A DNA stretch of 64,000 nt from Heterocephalus glaber (lineage: Eukaryota > Chordata > Mammalia > Rodentia > Bathyergidae): contig NW_004624865.1 of assembly GCF_000247695.1 (NCBI RefSeq), forward strand, positions 3,454,117 to 3,518,116. Direction: 5' to 3'. Position numbers and translations under genes: made by a program. The notes beneath the pieces were generated by a model, which saw nothing but the letters and a program-made list of their open reading frames with translations, did no database searches and was not told the DNA's origin. Positions within the stretch are counted from its first letter, which is position 1. Each line of letters opens with the position of its first letter. Shown one piece after another: positions 33,913 to 44,999 of the stretch.

Positions 33913-35639
33913 AATTCTGCAAAACCCCCTGCAGCTTAGGAAGATGGATCCCTTGTCCACCCACAGAACCTCCCCACCCCAGGAAGACTCCAGGCCCATG
34001 CAGCCTGCAGGATCCACAGGTCCTGAGCTCCCGTCGCCATGGAAACAGACTGGCAAGCCCGTGAAAGATGACAATGCCTTGATCAGAATTCCTCACCAAT
34101 GCTCCATTGACCAGGCCACCCGCATTTCAGGAGTGGCCCCCAAGCATTCTGCTCCTCCAGGACTCCATCAATCTGCAGCTCTGCGCTGGACAGGAGCATC
34201 CTGGGATGCTGTTCTTGCTGCCTGCTGAGGCCTAGACTGGCTCCAGAAAGCTCCTCACCAGCCCTGGCAGGTGGGGAGGCTCAGGGAGCTCTGTCACAGG
34301 TGTCCCTGCAAGCCCTGGGCCAGAGGGGGAGGCTCCCTCTGCCAGGGAGCCTGAAGCTGGGGTCTCCACCGATGGTTGTGGCACAAACTTCAAAGGTCCA
34401 AGGTGCTAGCAAAGACAGTTCTGCTCCTGGTTGTGCCAAGGACATGGCCGAAACTGCAGCTGAGGACTTTCTCCATCTCCAAGGATGAAAGGGACGATCT
34501 GGAACCCCCACTGCCCACCTGACCCCTTACATCCCACAGCCAGGGCCCTAACTTAAGCCACACCATCTTGAAATCAGGACAAAGTGCCCAGTCTCACCAT
34601 GGCTGGTCCATCCTTTGCATACATTTGCAGAACTGGCTTTCTGACCTTGTCCTTGGTCCTCCAAAAAACTCCATCTATGTGACTGGTCTTGGGTCAAGTT
34701 CAAGGTCAAGCACACGGAGCCACAGCCCGGCCTCCACTCTCCTTCAGCCTCACCTCTGCCTCCCCAACATGACACCCAGCAGCACCCCTCTCCCTACTCG
34801 TGGTTCCTTTGCGTCTCTTGGTTTGCTCCTGCTCCTTCCTAAAACTTAGACCCAGCCTGTGCAGAAAGAAACCTGTCACTCTTGATGTGACCCACACCCA
34901 GCTCTACCACCGCTACAATTGTGAAAGAAATATCACCCCATCTCCTTCACCAGCAAAGACTGGGTTGTAGATTCCTTCACCATTATCCATCACTCTAAGG
35001 AAAGCATTGTAGATGTGTTCAAAACAGCACAACTTCCTGTCAAAGGCCACCCTTCCCCAGCTCCAAAATCCTACCAGGAGTCCAGGGCACCAAGGCATGG
35101 CTCTAAGAACTGCCACCTCCATGGCCTCCAGAAATTCCAAACAGCTGGATTCTGTCCCACCCCTTAGAGGGAACTTCTACAAGTGCTGGGGAAAGGACAC
35201 TTAGAATGTGTTTCCACCCACTGCCTTCCACTGAGAGTCTAGCCAGTCTTGTGCCCATAAGGGACAAGAGGCTATTTACAACGATTTCATCAATTCTTAC
35301 TCATTTGCTGCTAGGTTCTTAAAATGCTAACCCTATGCAGGCATGGGAGACAGAAAGGTAAATCAACTCCATCCAAATTCTGGGAAGGAAACAAGACACA
35401 TCCCACAGAATAGAACCACAGGACAGAAGAGGACCACCCCAGGGGTTGGTTCACTGACTGCCCCTGAGAGGAATACTCAGAAAAGTACTCAGGATAAAAA
35501 AGTACTGGGCTTCAGGTAGACTCCAGCTGGCCACTCCTGCTGCACACAAGGCACTGTTACCTAGTGTCTGGCCTGTCTTGGTTTCTCTCTGGAACCAGCA
35601 AGTCCTTGGTCAGGCTCTGCAGCCGCCACCCTGGGTACA

Positions 35640-35720
35640 AAGCTCACTAACTGGCAGACTCTCAGTCTCAATTTCCTCCTCCATAAAAAGTATCTTACTC
35701 ATTGGGCTTAAATTGTTTAA
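35640..35720 (+). repeat. MIR fragment
   Basis: CTCAGTCTCAATTTCCTCCTCCATAAAAAG is a diverged MIR core in sense. Confidence 0.5.
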
Positions 35721-35804
35721 TTTAAATACAGTAGGCAATTAGAATTTAATTAATTAAAGCTATAATAAGAACAGAATCTGGAACATGGTAGCCCCAGATA
35801 TTCT

Positions 35805-36005
35805 TGTGTGTGTGTGTGTGCGTGGGGTACTGGGGACTCAAACCTTGGGCTTTTGCACTGACCTACCTGTCCAGCCCTATTTTTAATCTTTGTAAGCCAA
35901 GATCTCTCTAAGTTGTTAAGTTGCCCAGGCTGGGCTCAAACTTAAGATCCTCCTGCCTCAGCCTTCTGGAGTGCTGGGATTACAATAGGCATTCACCACC
36001 AAGGT
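35805..36005 (-). repeat. B1-dID SINE
   Basis: It starts with a (GT)n tract, then reverse ID half (GGTACTGGGGACTCAAACC..CAGCCC) and reverse B1 half (GTTGCCCAGGCTGGGCTCAAAC..GAGTGCTGGGATTACA). Confidence 0.9.
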
Positions 36006-36877
36006 AACCTTTGCTTGGTTTCTCCAGCGCCCAGTCTAGCCCACCAGCTAATTAAGTATAAACAGTAAACAGCCCAGCCAAAAGTCCTTCCAAAACACAA
36101 CCCTGTTTAGTCTACTTCTAAGCACACAGCCCTGAAGTAGCTCACCCTTTGTTAATTGTGACTAGCAAAGCCCTTCTTAAATAAAATCACAGCCCCCCTC
36201 ACTTACTAAAAACAATGCCTTAGATAAATGTCATTGAGGCACAAATCATCAAAGCAGAACAACAGTGAAGGGCTCACTTCTCACCGGATGTGCAACTTTG
36301 AAAACAGCTCTTTGCAAAGGTGTCTCCATGGGGATTTTCGTGAGTTTTCTGGGCTCCCTTTCCAGGCAATGACCTACATTCCAGCGATCTCTATTTATCC
36401 CTGCCTCTCCCATTCTGTCATTAGAATGCAACATGAGCTGCTCCTACCCAAAAAAGCAGATTCTCATTCATTCAGTAAACAGCAACCCCCACGGAGCTCC
36501 AGGAGCTGGAAAGGGAGCAACAGCCTACTCCCCAGGACGCTCCCAGGCCAGGAGAGGTGGGGACAAGGACCAGGAGGTCATCAGACCGAGGGGGGAGCTG
36601 TCACAGGGGCAAAGGGGCGGTGTGGAAGGGGCACCCGGGAGGGGCAGCCTTCCTTCCAGGAGTCCCACAGAGCCTCAAGTTCATGCAGTCAGTCTACATC
36701 AGCAGTTTCCCAGGAGCTTCATCTCCCTCAAGGCCAAAAAGGTAAGGTATTTTCCTAAAATACAGAGCGCCTACAGCTTTGAAAAAAAGATACACAGCTA
36801 TTAATAAAAGAAAAGCTAAGATTGGTCTCTATGGATACAAAGCTCAACCTTATACATGGTCTGATAAAAAATAAAGT

Positions 36878-37375
36878 TAATGTCTAAATTTTTTTTAAAA
36901 CATTACGGTGAAAGACACACTGCCATGAATCCCCCTCAAACTCCTCTTCCTTGCTTTGAACACACTCATCCTATTGTCCTGGCCACTCCCTGCAGCAGCT
37001 CTGGAGTCCGCTTTCCTGAGGGTCTTTAGCTGTGCCGTCCTGGCTGCCTCGATGTCCTGAATGGATGTAAAATGTTTCTCTTCCATGATCATTGTGACTT
37101 TGGGGAAGAGCCAGAGTCACAGGGTGCCAGATCTGGTGACTAAGGTGGACGAGGACACAGCATGTTTTCACGAGCTGCTTTTCCATTGGGTGGCATCATA
37201 TTTTTTATCAAACCTGGTAAAGACCCTCAGGAAAGAGGACTCCAGAGCTGCTGCAGAGCTGCAAGGACGATGGGATGAGTGTGTTCAAAGTGAGGGGGAA
37301 GATTCTGAGGGGATTCATGGCAATGGGTCTTTTACTGGAACACATTTTTAATTTAATGTTTTGTTCACACCTCGA
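36878..37375. mobile_element. Palindromic mariner-derived element, copy B
   Basis: It has the same structure and orientation as the element at 31307-31814. The left arm on the minus strand carries SPDLAPCD and, after an indel, FPKVTMIMEEKHFTSIQDIEAARTAQLKTL split over two frames. The right arm from about 37208 on the plus strand repeats the gene's 3' end (GRWDECVQSEGE, GNGSFT). The internal junction (TTCCATTGGGTGGCATCA..CCTGGTAAAGACCCTCAGG) matches that of copy A. Terminal repeats are more decayed than in copy A, so the outer ends are approximate. Confidence 0.8.
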
Positions 37376-37904
37376 ACTGTTAGATCCTGAAACATCAATG
37401 TAGACAGAAGCACCTTGCAGATCTAAAGGAAGAACTGACAGAGAAAGGCCTGGCCTCCACTGGTCAGGGGAGGGACATGCAAGTGGCCCTCACTACACCA
37501 AGAGCTCCAGGGCCACCAGGTCTTCCTGCAGAAGGTCCTGGAGTCCCCGTTGCAGGAGCAGGCCCTGAGTCACACAGCAGAGGAAAAGCCAGTTTGCCAG
37601 GTCAAGAGGCAAGATCACTGAACCAAAGAAGAAGCTTGTAAAGCAGAGAGGCCTCTCCGTTCACAGGGGCATCTCCCGCAAGGACTCGTCAGCACCGATC
37701 TGAGACCAGAGTGGACCCCAGGGGTGCAGGTGGTAGGAAAAGGCTTCATCCATGCTGGGCAAGCAGGGGCTGCTGTGGGCATGGCACAGCACCCCACCTG
37801 CTATCCTCCTTAGCCCGTGGGACACAAGGGACACCTGGTGTGGAGGAGCAAAGGTCAGGGGGAGCCTGCAGATGGCTGACTACATGCCAAGCACAGCATT
37901 CACC

Positions 37905-38060
37905 TGCACTAATTCCTTTAACTCCAGTGAGAGGGTCTCACTGCTACTTCCACTCTGCAGATGCAGCAGAGGGCACAGGCAGGGGTTAGAGGTGAAGTTT
38001 CTAAATAGGTGCAAAGGCCAGGCCCTGAACCCCGACAGCGGCTCGGCCTCTCCAGGAAGC
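37905..38060 (-). repeat. MIR fragment
   Basis: CACTAATTCCTTTAACTCC, CACTCTGCAGATGCAGCAGAGG and GGCCAGGCCCTGAACCCCGAC follow antisense MIR. Confidence 0.55.
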
Positions 38061-38299
38061 AAAAGGCCTTCACTCAAACTCAGGTTTCCCCCGGGCCCAG
38101 ACTGAAACACACAGCTTCTAATGGGATGTTCCAGCCCACAGCCCTGACACCACAGCAGGGAGCAGAGCGGGACAGAGGTACAGAGGGCATCTGTACCTCC
38201 TCAGGGGATCTGGCATGATTTCCGCTTTCTATCAGAATCAGGGCCCACCCTGGCGGTGCGGCAGAAGTAGTCCCAAGGAGCAGCTGAGGTTGTATCTGT

Positions 38300-38490
38300 T
38301 TGCACCACTAGGGATTGAAGCCAGAACCCTAGCACTGAGCTGGGTCCCCAGATCTTTTTTTTATTTTTTTATTTTAAGATGGGGTCTCCCTAAGTCACTA
38401 AGGAGCCCAGGCTGGCGCCAACTTGTGACCCTCCTGCCTCAGCCTCCCACAGTGTTGGAATGACAGGTGTGCGCCGGCACACCCAGCTTT
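38300..38490 (-). repeat. B1-dID SINE
   Basis: Reverse ID half (CTAGGGATTGAAGCCAGAACC..ACTGAGCTGGGTCCCCAG), T-rich linker, reverse B1 half (GATGGGGTCTCCCTAAGTCAC..CCTCAGCCTCCCACAGTG). Confidence 0.9.
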
Positions 38491-38844
38491 GCCTCAGGTT
38501 TCACTGTGGATGGGAACTGTGGATGAAACAGCGAGCCCAGGGTGAGCTCCCTGGAGGCTGGGATCCGATTCCTCAAAACGCTGCTCCCTGCTAAGTCTTA
38601 AGATGTTTCCAGTTCAGCAGGGCAGAGAGCAGGGAGACTGTGCAGAAGCATCCGGGGAGGAGAAAGAATAGCACAGGGCCTAGCAGACATCAGCGGCTCG
38701 AGCTAGACATGAGCCTTGTCACCGTCTTCCCTACGAACACAGTGGCCCCTCTGAGCATTGGTTTCCACCTTCACACCACAGGCACTAGCCCTGAGGGTCA
38801 CTGTCGGACCATCAGTGCAATGACCACTATTGAACAAAAGAGCC

Positions 38845-39020
38845 AGGAGAGCCAGGCATGGTGCTGGAGCCCTGACCTTCCGGCACTCTAGGAGGCTGAG
38901 GCAGGAGAACTGCTACACTGGCGCTTGGGCAACTAAGCAAGACCCTGTATGAGAACTTTAAGAAGTGAAAAAGGCTTGGGATGTAGCTCAGTGCAAAGGC
39001 CCTGGGTTCAATCTGAGAAA
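38845..39020 (+). repeat. B1-dID SINE
   Basis: B1 half (GCCAGGCATGGTGCTGGAGCCC..GGAGGCTGAGGCAGGAG) and ID half (GGCTTGGGATGTAGCTCAGTGC..GGGTTCAATC), truncated at the 3' end. Confidence 0.88.
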
Positions 39021-39767
39021 AACAAGAGCAAGAGACAGGAGGAGGCAGCCCCAATCTGAGGCCCTCCATAGGAGGCCCCGGCCTAGAAAAGGCTGCTCAG
39101 AAGAGCACCTCAGTGCTCACGACCCAGGCAGCCTGAGGACAGCTCCCCGCAATCCCGCTGCAGCTGCCCCTTACCGACACCCACTGTGTCCATGCTGACC
39201 CGCGCCTTCCGGGACACGACTTTGACGAGCCCAGAAACGGTGACGCATCCAGTGCAGGCAGCTAACACGGGGGACGAAGCTGAGCCCAGAGCCCAGACAC
39301 CACGGGCAAGAATCGGAGCCGCAGCCCATTCAGCACCGGGGCAGGAGACTGGCACAGAGCCCAGAGGTGAGCCCGGTGTCACCTGCCTGTCAGCGGAGTT
39401 AAGAGACGGTCCGGGTCCGCAGCTGTGCGTGGAATCAGCGCGTAGGAAGGAGCCCTCCGCACCATGCCCCCAGCTGTAGCACGGCTTTCAGCTTCCATCA
39501 GGGCTTCTGACATCAGGACCCTGAGCAAGCAGCAGGTCACAGACACAACTCCGCAGTTCGAGTTTGCAAAAATCTTCCACATTCAGCCCTTTCTGTACCC
39601 CACCGTTTCAATGTCAGGAGAGGAGGCAGTGTTGGCTCTACGGGACCCCAAGCTACAAGGAGAGGAGAAAACTCCCCATAGGAGGGACCATGAGACCGGA
39701 GCACCCGACTCCTTGCTTCGTGTTCTCCCTCTCAGGAAACACAAGCCACTACCCAGGGCTTGTAAGA

Positions 39768-39947
39768 GATGGGCGTGGAGGCGCACACCTGTCATCCCAG
39801 CACTCTGGGAGGCTGAGGCAGGAGGATCCCAAGAGGTAGCACAGCTCATGCAACTTAGCAAGACCCCATCTCAAAATTAAAAATACAAAACAAGGCTGGG
39901 GATGCAGCTGAGTGCACAGGTCCTGGGTCCAATCCCCGGTACCACAA

Positions 39948-39990
<43 letters not shown>
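39768..39990 (+). repeat. B1-dID SINE with (GA)n tail
   Basis: B1 half (GGGCGTGGAGGCGCACACCTGTCATCCCAGC), ID half (GGCTGGGGATGCAGCTGAGTGC..GGTCCAATCCCCGGTACC), then about 38 bases of (GA)n. Confidence 0.93.
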
Positions 39991-39991
<1 letters not shown>

Positions 39992-41544
39992 CTCTGAGAC
40001 AACGGCCAGAAAGCAGAGAGGGAGAAACAACTTTAAGTGACAAAACCAGAAGTTTCACGTTTGGAATTAAGACAACAATAAGGGAACAGAACAACAATAA
40101 GAAGAAAAACAGCTACTAGGCATTATTCACCTTTCACAGTAACTTGATAGTTGGACGGGGAAAAAATACCTGCAGGCCACTGATGAGAGGGCTTAGGAGG
40201 AAGGTCCTTGAAGTGACCTTCTCAGAGCTGCAGGGACAGACACGCTGTCCCCTTCTGGAACAGGAGGCCCACCGGGCCCGAACCGCAGCTCAGTGTGGGG
40301 TGGGGTGGGGGTCTAGAGGGCTCCGTGTGACACTGGGCAAGGTGTCACCCTGCAGCCTGCACCTACCGGTCACCTGCAGGAGCTGCTGCTGTGCTCCCTG
40401 AGGCCCCAGGGCCCGACAGGTGACAAGCGGGAACCCAGACACTTTCGGGCCAGTGATGGGTGGTGATGAACAGCTCCCTCAAAGCCCTGTCCTTTTCTTT
40501 CTCAGCTGTAAAACATTCTTTAAAACTAAAAAGGATTTTCGCTCTGGCTCTGCACCCACACCAGACATCCTGCAGTCCTCTCTGGGACGGGCCCTGCTCT
40601 TCCCCACTCCAGCCCACCTCCAGACTGAACATCAGAGACCTCATCCTTGGTGTGGATGCCTCTTGCATCTCACGTTTCTCCCTTGGGCCCTGGGACATCA
40701 AAGACAAGGGAAGGCGACCCTGCCATCAACATGCAGTTCCATGGGAGAGGGAAGGAATTCAGGGTGCTCACCTCCTCCTGCAGGCAAATGAGTTTCTTAG
40801 TAACTGGGGTGACTTAGTGAAGAACCTTGCCTAATTCCAGCTCTCTCTTGGCTGTAACTAGGAGAGCCCCTGGCTATAAAATGGACTCAATTTCACTGCC
40901 CCCTCCAACTTCCGGAGAGAATTAAGTAGGCTGAGCTGTAATCATTTGGGAGGAAGTGAGCACGCAGTGCCCTTTTCATAAGTGAAGCTATTAAACCCTC
41001 AAGAAAGGTGGGACACAGAGGGACAGAGGAAATACCTTTGTCACATTCTGTCGGCTTGCTCGCTCTCTCACTCGCTCTCTCTCTCTAGACCTTAAAGTTG
41101 TAACTTGAACTCAAGAGCCAGGACAATAGCAGGATGGACGGGGCAGGGGACAGGCCAAGGTCACACAGGTTGTGTAAGGCAAAACCTTATCCAGGACCTG
41201 GGTCCTCAGGCTGCCGAGGCAGCTGAATTGCAGAACGGAAAAGGCCAGGGTTGCCCCCCATGATAACCTCGGGCTACGTCCGCTTCTTCCGATTGTTCAT
41301 CACGGGGAAGGTGTCACAGTCAAAGGCCAGCATACGAGCTGCCAGTGGTCCCGCTTGCAGGTAAAATATGGGGAAATAACTAACCTCTTCAGATCCAGGA
41401 AGCGCAGGAGGCCTCTGCATTTTTTGTGTATGCACGTGGCTCAGGAAAGCCCATGGAATTATTCCATTTGGATCACGTAGCAGACTGTTTCCCTCTGCTA
41501 ATCCTAAAATGCTTAAGAAATGTTAACTTCTTAAACGGTTCAAA

Positions 41545-41690
41545 CCATGGGGATGGAAGAGAAGGGGGAGGAGGAAGAAGGAAGAGAAAGAGGAGGAAGA
41601 GGAGGAGAAGGAAAAACAGGAAGAGGAGGAGGAGAAGGAGTAGGAGGCTGAAAAGGAAGAGAAAGAGGAGAAGGAAGCGCAACATCACTT
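41545..41690. repeat. Polypurine tract (GGA/GAA)n
   Basis: About 130 bases almost entirely of G and A on the plus strand (GGAGGAAGAAGGAAGAGAAAG type). The short charged reading frames across it are an artefact of composition. It sits about 1.2 kb into intron 2 from the exon 2 donor. Confidence 0.9.
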
Positions 41691-42264
41691 GATCGCACTC
41701 CCTTTTGGATGCCACTGGATTTCTATACGCAATAACTTCAAACTATCCCAGGCCACGAGGCTAGACGGCAACCTAACTGGACAGCAGAAAGCTGCGATCA
41801 TGGGCTATGCTGACCCACAGCCGCCGGCGCTGCAAAACGCTTCCAGAGTGGATGAACACAGCACACAGCCTGAGGCTCCAAGAGGCGAGCCCACCCTTAG
41901 AGTAGAGTGAAAACCAATACAAACCTGTTCCCATCTTTCTGAAAAAGCGAGGGAGCATTCATAATAAGACAAAGACAGCAGCACCACAATGGTGCCCAGA
42001 GCCCCAGCACCCTGGAAGCTGTGCTCTGGGACAGCTGAGCCCTTCTGGGCTCTGGCTGCAGACTGCACTGTGGGTCTTCACCATACCTACCACTGCCGCG
42101 TGTTCTTCCTCCAAGCCTCAGGCCCACAATCATCTCCCCCACAGACCCTTTCTTAGCCCTTCAAGTCCTAATTAAGAGCTGATGGCTCTCCATCACCTGG
42201 GGCATGCAGGGCCCACTCTCCCCTCTAAGTGAGGTCCGTGACACTTTCTCTTTTGTCTTGTGTT

Positions 42265-42385
42265 TGTTTGTTTGAGACAGGGTCTCACTATGTAACCCAG
42301 TCTGGCTTCAAACTGAAAGCGATCCTCCTGCCTCAGCCTCCCCCAGGAGTGCTGGGATTGCAGCCGTATGCAAGCACACCCAGCT
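42265..42385 (-). repeat. Monomeric B1 SINE
   Basis: TTGTTTGTTTGTTTGAGACAGGGTCTCACTATGTAACCCAG..CCTCAGCCTCCC..GTGCTGGGATTGCAG. Confidence 0.9.
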
Positions 42386-42527
42386 GTGACCCTTCTTTAC
42401 TTCCTCTCACAGTCTTTCTTTTTTATTTCTTTTTTTTTGGTAGCAGGAATTGAACTCAGGGCCTCACGCTTGCCAGGCGGGTGCTGTGCCTCTGAGTTGC
42501 ATCCCATGCCTAACGTGACCCTTCTTT
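42386..42527 (-). mobile_element. ID-type SINE with 13-bp direct repeat flanks
   Basis: Reverse ID unit (TTTTTTTTGGTAGCAGGAATTGAACTCAGGG..GCCTCTGAGTTGCATCCC). GTGACCCTTCTTT flanks it at 42386-42398 and 42515-42527. The tail side has an impure pyrimidine stretch (about 42399-42440) before the T-run. Confidence 0.8.
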
Positions 42528-42836
42528 GAAAGGCCAGGCTTTCACTTTCATATTCACCAAGACACGCCGAGGAGCTAGCTAGTGAAGGAGTGAATGAATT
42601 ATAAGCAGCTGATTCTATGCAGCAAGCTTCCTGATGGTGCACAATTTTCAAACTCCTGCTTTGGGTAACACCAAAAACGCCACACTGGTTTGCAGCCACC
42701 AAAACACACACAAGATCCGCCAGGTCCCAGACTGCCGCACACCTGGGCTTTGAAGGGTTGGTGACGCCCCTCCCTCGGGAACGGCTAGGAGCGGCCCAGC
42801 CCGGCGCATGCGCTCACCGGGACAGCGCAGGCTCAC

Positions 42837-43129
42837 CTCTCTTCGTCCTTGAAGATGAACTTCCTCAGCTTGAGGTCGCGCAGCACCAGCCCCCCGTCGT
42901 GGCAGTGGGCCACGGCCGACGCGATCTGGTAGAACAATCTGGCGGCCTCCTCCTCCCTCAGCTTCTTGCAGGTGCGGACGAAGGAGTGCATGTCCCCATA
43001 GCTCCGCTCAAAGAACACGTAGGCTTTGGTCTCGCCCAGGAGGATCTCGGTGATCTGGTTGATGTTGCTGTGGGCCGAGAGGCAGAAGCACGGGGCCAGC
43101 GACTCCTGGTAGCAGCTGATCTCAAACAC
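42837..43129 (-). CDS. TRIB2: TRIB2 exon 2: pseudokinase N-lobe to catalytic loop
   Basis: Middle coding exon, 293 nt, residues 91-187 plus two bases of codon 188. On the minus strand the acceptor reads TGTCCTAG|GTGTTTGAG and the donor GAAGAGAG|GTGAGC. It encodes the rest of the N-lobe, the hinge ([15 protein letters not shown], 123-137), the alpha-E helix ([12 protein letters not shown]) and the catalytic-loop stretch LRDLKLRKF (173-181), which keeps the HRD-type aspartate (175) and lysine (177). Residue 93 is Glu where I recall Asp in human. TRIB2 is reported to bind ATP weakly without metal; that depends on this lobe and Lys90 from exon 1. Phase and length are as expected for the gene. Confidence 0.98.
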
Positions 43130-43364
43130 CTAGGACAGGATCAGCAAGACCCAGTCAGAGGCGCCCTCCCGGGAGCCGAGCCCCAGATACCCGTGTGAGA
43201 ACACAGGGGACCTTGGCCTGGGATGCGGCACTCAGTGAGCCCCTAGCTTCCCCTAGCCTCCTGTATAAAACGGATCAATGATGCTTCACTCGCAATGCAG
43301 GGAGGAGTCTGAGAGAAAATGAACATACACATAGGATACAAATGGTAAATTTATTTTTTTCTAT

Positions 43365-43550
43365 TTTGCAGTACTGGGGATTGAACCTAGGTCCGTTGCT
43401 ACACCCCTAGCCCCCTTTTCCTTTATTTAAAAAAAAAAAAATTGAGACAGTCTCTCGCTAAGTTGCCCAGCTGGTGCACAAACATGGGATTCTCCTGCCT
43501 CAGCCTCTCAGAGTCCTGGGATGACAGGCAGCAACCACTGCATCTGGATT
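43365..43550 (-). repeat. B1-dID SINE
   Basis: Reverse ID half (GTACTGGGGATTGAACCTAGG..CACCCCTAGCCC), A-run, reverse B1 half (GAGACAGTCTCTCGCTAAGTTGCCCAG), followed by a (TTA)n microsatellite to about 43577. Confidence 0.9.
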
Positions 43551-43764
43551 ATTGTTATTATTATTATTATTATTATTGCTAGCCCATTCACCTTTGTTTA
43601 TAGAAGGCAAAAGCAGAAAGTGACACACCCCTACCAATATAGAAAATACCTTATCTACCTTCAAAATCAAACAAAAAGGACAGAAACTATACACATGAGT
43701 AAGCACTCTATTAGCAGTTAATACTTTAAATATCTAGACTTTACCTCATAGTTTTCTAAGTATT

Positions 43765-43905
43765 TTCATTTGTTTAGAAACAGGGCCTCATTCTCTAGTT
43801 CAGGCTGACCTTACACACTCAGGCTGAACGTGAACCTATAATGATTCTCCTGCCTCAGCCTCCCAAATACTGGGATTACAAGTGTGCACAACCATGCCTA
43901 GCATA
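43765..43905 (-). repeat. Monomeric B1 SINE, diverged
   Basis: GAAACAGGGCCTCATTCTCTAG..CCTCAGCCTCCCAAATACTGGGATTACAAG. Confidence 0.85.
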
Positions 43906-43919
43906 ATTATCTAAATTTA

Positions 43920-44010
43920 ATCCATTCGTTTTACAGATGTGGAAACTGAGGCTCAGGGTGGAAACGGAAAACTCCTGTCCCCAGTGGCAGAGCTAGGTAT
44001 GGGATACAAC
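43920..44010 (-). repeat. MIR SINE
   Basis: TTTTACAGATGTGGAAACTGAGGCTCAGGG, then CAGTGGCAGAGCTAGGTATGGG: antisense MIR. Confidence 0.75.
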
Positions 44011-44433
44011 CCTTCTCAATGAGGAAGCAGCTGGCTTCTTCCCTCCACAGACATCTAACTCAATGAACCAGTTATGCAATGATTTTTTTATGAATCAGAT
44101 TTAGCCTGCAAAATGCTGCCTCACTGTTGCTTAAGAAAACGAACCTTGGATACCTTTGAAGCAGACCTAACAGAAACGCACACTGTGGAGAGGTCTGAGA
44201 TTGCAAAGGAAAGCTTTCATTCATTTCAAGACTGTGCTCCATCAGGAATCCCGGTGCCTGGACTGGGCATGTGGTTTTCCTGGCTTCTGGAATGTGGGTG
44301 AACATTTATCAGGGAGCACAGAGCAGGGGCAGAGGTGGGAAGTTTCCCTGAACAGCACTTATTTGCACCCGGGAAAGCCCTGAGAACAGGCTACTTTGTC
44401 TGCTTCTTGTTACCAGTATGCAATCACTGAGCC

Positions 44434-44610
44434 TTTTTTTGAGGTACTGGGGATCACACTCAGGGGTGCTCTAACACTGACCCACACTCTCAGGCTTTAG
44501 AGACAGGGCGTGGCTACATTGCCTAGGCTGGAATGGAACTTGCAATCCTCCTGCCTTGGCCTCCCTGTAGCTCGTATTACAGGCACGCACCACCAGGCCT
44601 GGCATCATTC
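44434..44610 (-). repeat. B1-dID SINE
   Basis: Reverse ID half (GAGGTACTGGGGATCACACTCAGGG) and reverse B1 half (GAGACAGGGCGTGGCTACATTGCCTAGG..CCTTGGCCTCCC). Confidence 0.88.
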
Positions 44611-44999
44611 AGTCTCAAATCATTTTGTTGTTGTTGTTGTTCATTATTTTGCGAAGTGGTGGGGAAAATGCTGGACTAAAAGCCCACCAACCTGGATGTT
44701 CTTATTCTGGCTGGGCCTCCACTAAGCTGGGCAGGATGGGTGAGAGGCGTAGGCAGGGTCGCTGGACAGCCCTTGTTTATGAGTGAACACACTGACCCAG
44801 ACACAGGACCTTTCCCAGGGCTGCACCTCTCCCAAGAGTCTGATACACTAAACGTGTGGGGCCTCTTTGCTGGTGACACCCACTGCCCAGTGCATGCACT
44901 GCTGGAGGGGACCACAGGGCTTCCAAATCCCTGCAGGAATATTGGCTGCAATTTAAGAATCCACGAATGCATTTAAAAAAAAAAAAAAAAAAAAACCGT

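Larger units (their letters stand above)
26103..42836 (-). other. TRIB2: TRIB2 intron 2 (16.7 kb)
   Basis: Bounded by donor GTGAGC (plus-strand 42831-42836) and acceptor CAG (plus-strand 26103-26105). It is densely filled with B1-dID and MIR SINEs, and holds two copies of the mariner-derived palindromic element and a 130-base polypurine block. No exon of another gene is recognised. The GC-rich parts at 29.0-29.9, 30.4-31.2, 33.0-34.9 and 39.1-39.5 kb give overlapping open frames on both strands, but none has family features. L2-like DNA is present near 26205-26330 and 29250-29330. Confidence 0.9.

Noticed and set aside
36228..36758. 176-codon open frame on the plus strand in intron 2
   Set aside because: No domain, no splice logic and composition like its surroundings. 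Length is within chance for GC-rich DNA.
41426..41692. Lys/Arg-rich and Leu/Phe-rich open frames
   Set aside because: These are translations of the polypurine repeat.
42758..43198. 146-codon plus-strand frame over TRIB2 exon 2
   Set aside because: Antisense shadow of a conserved coding exon.
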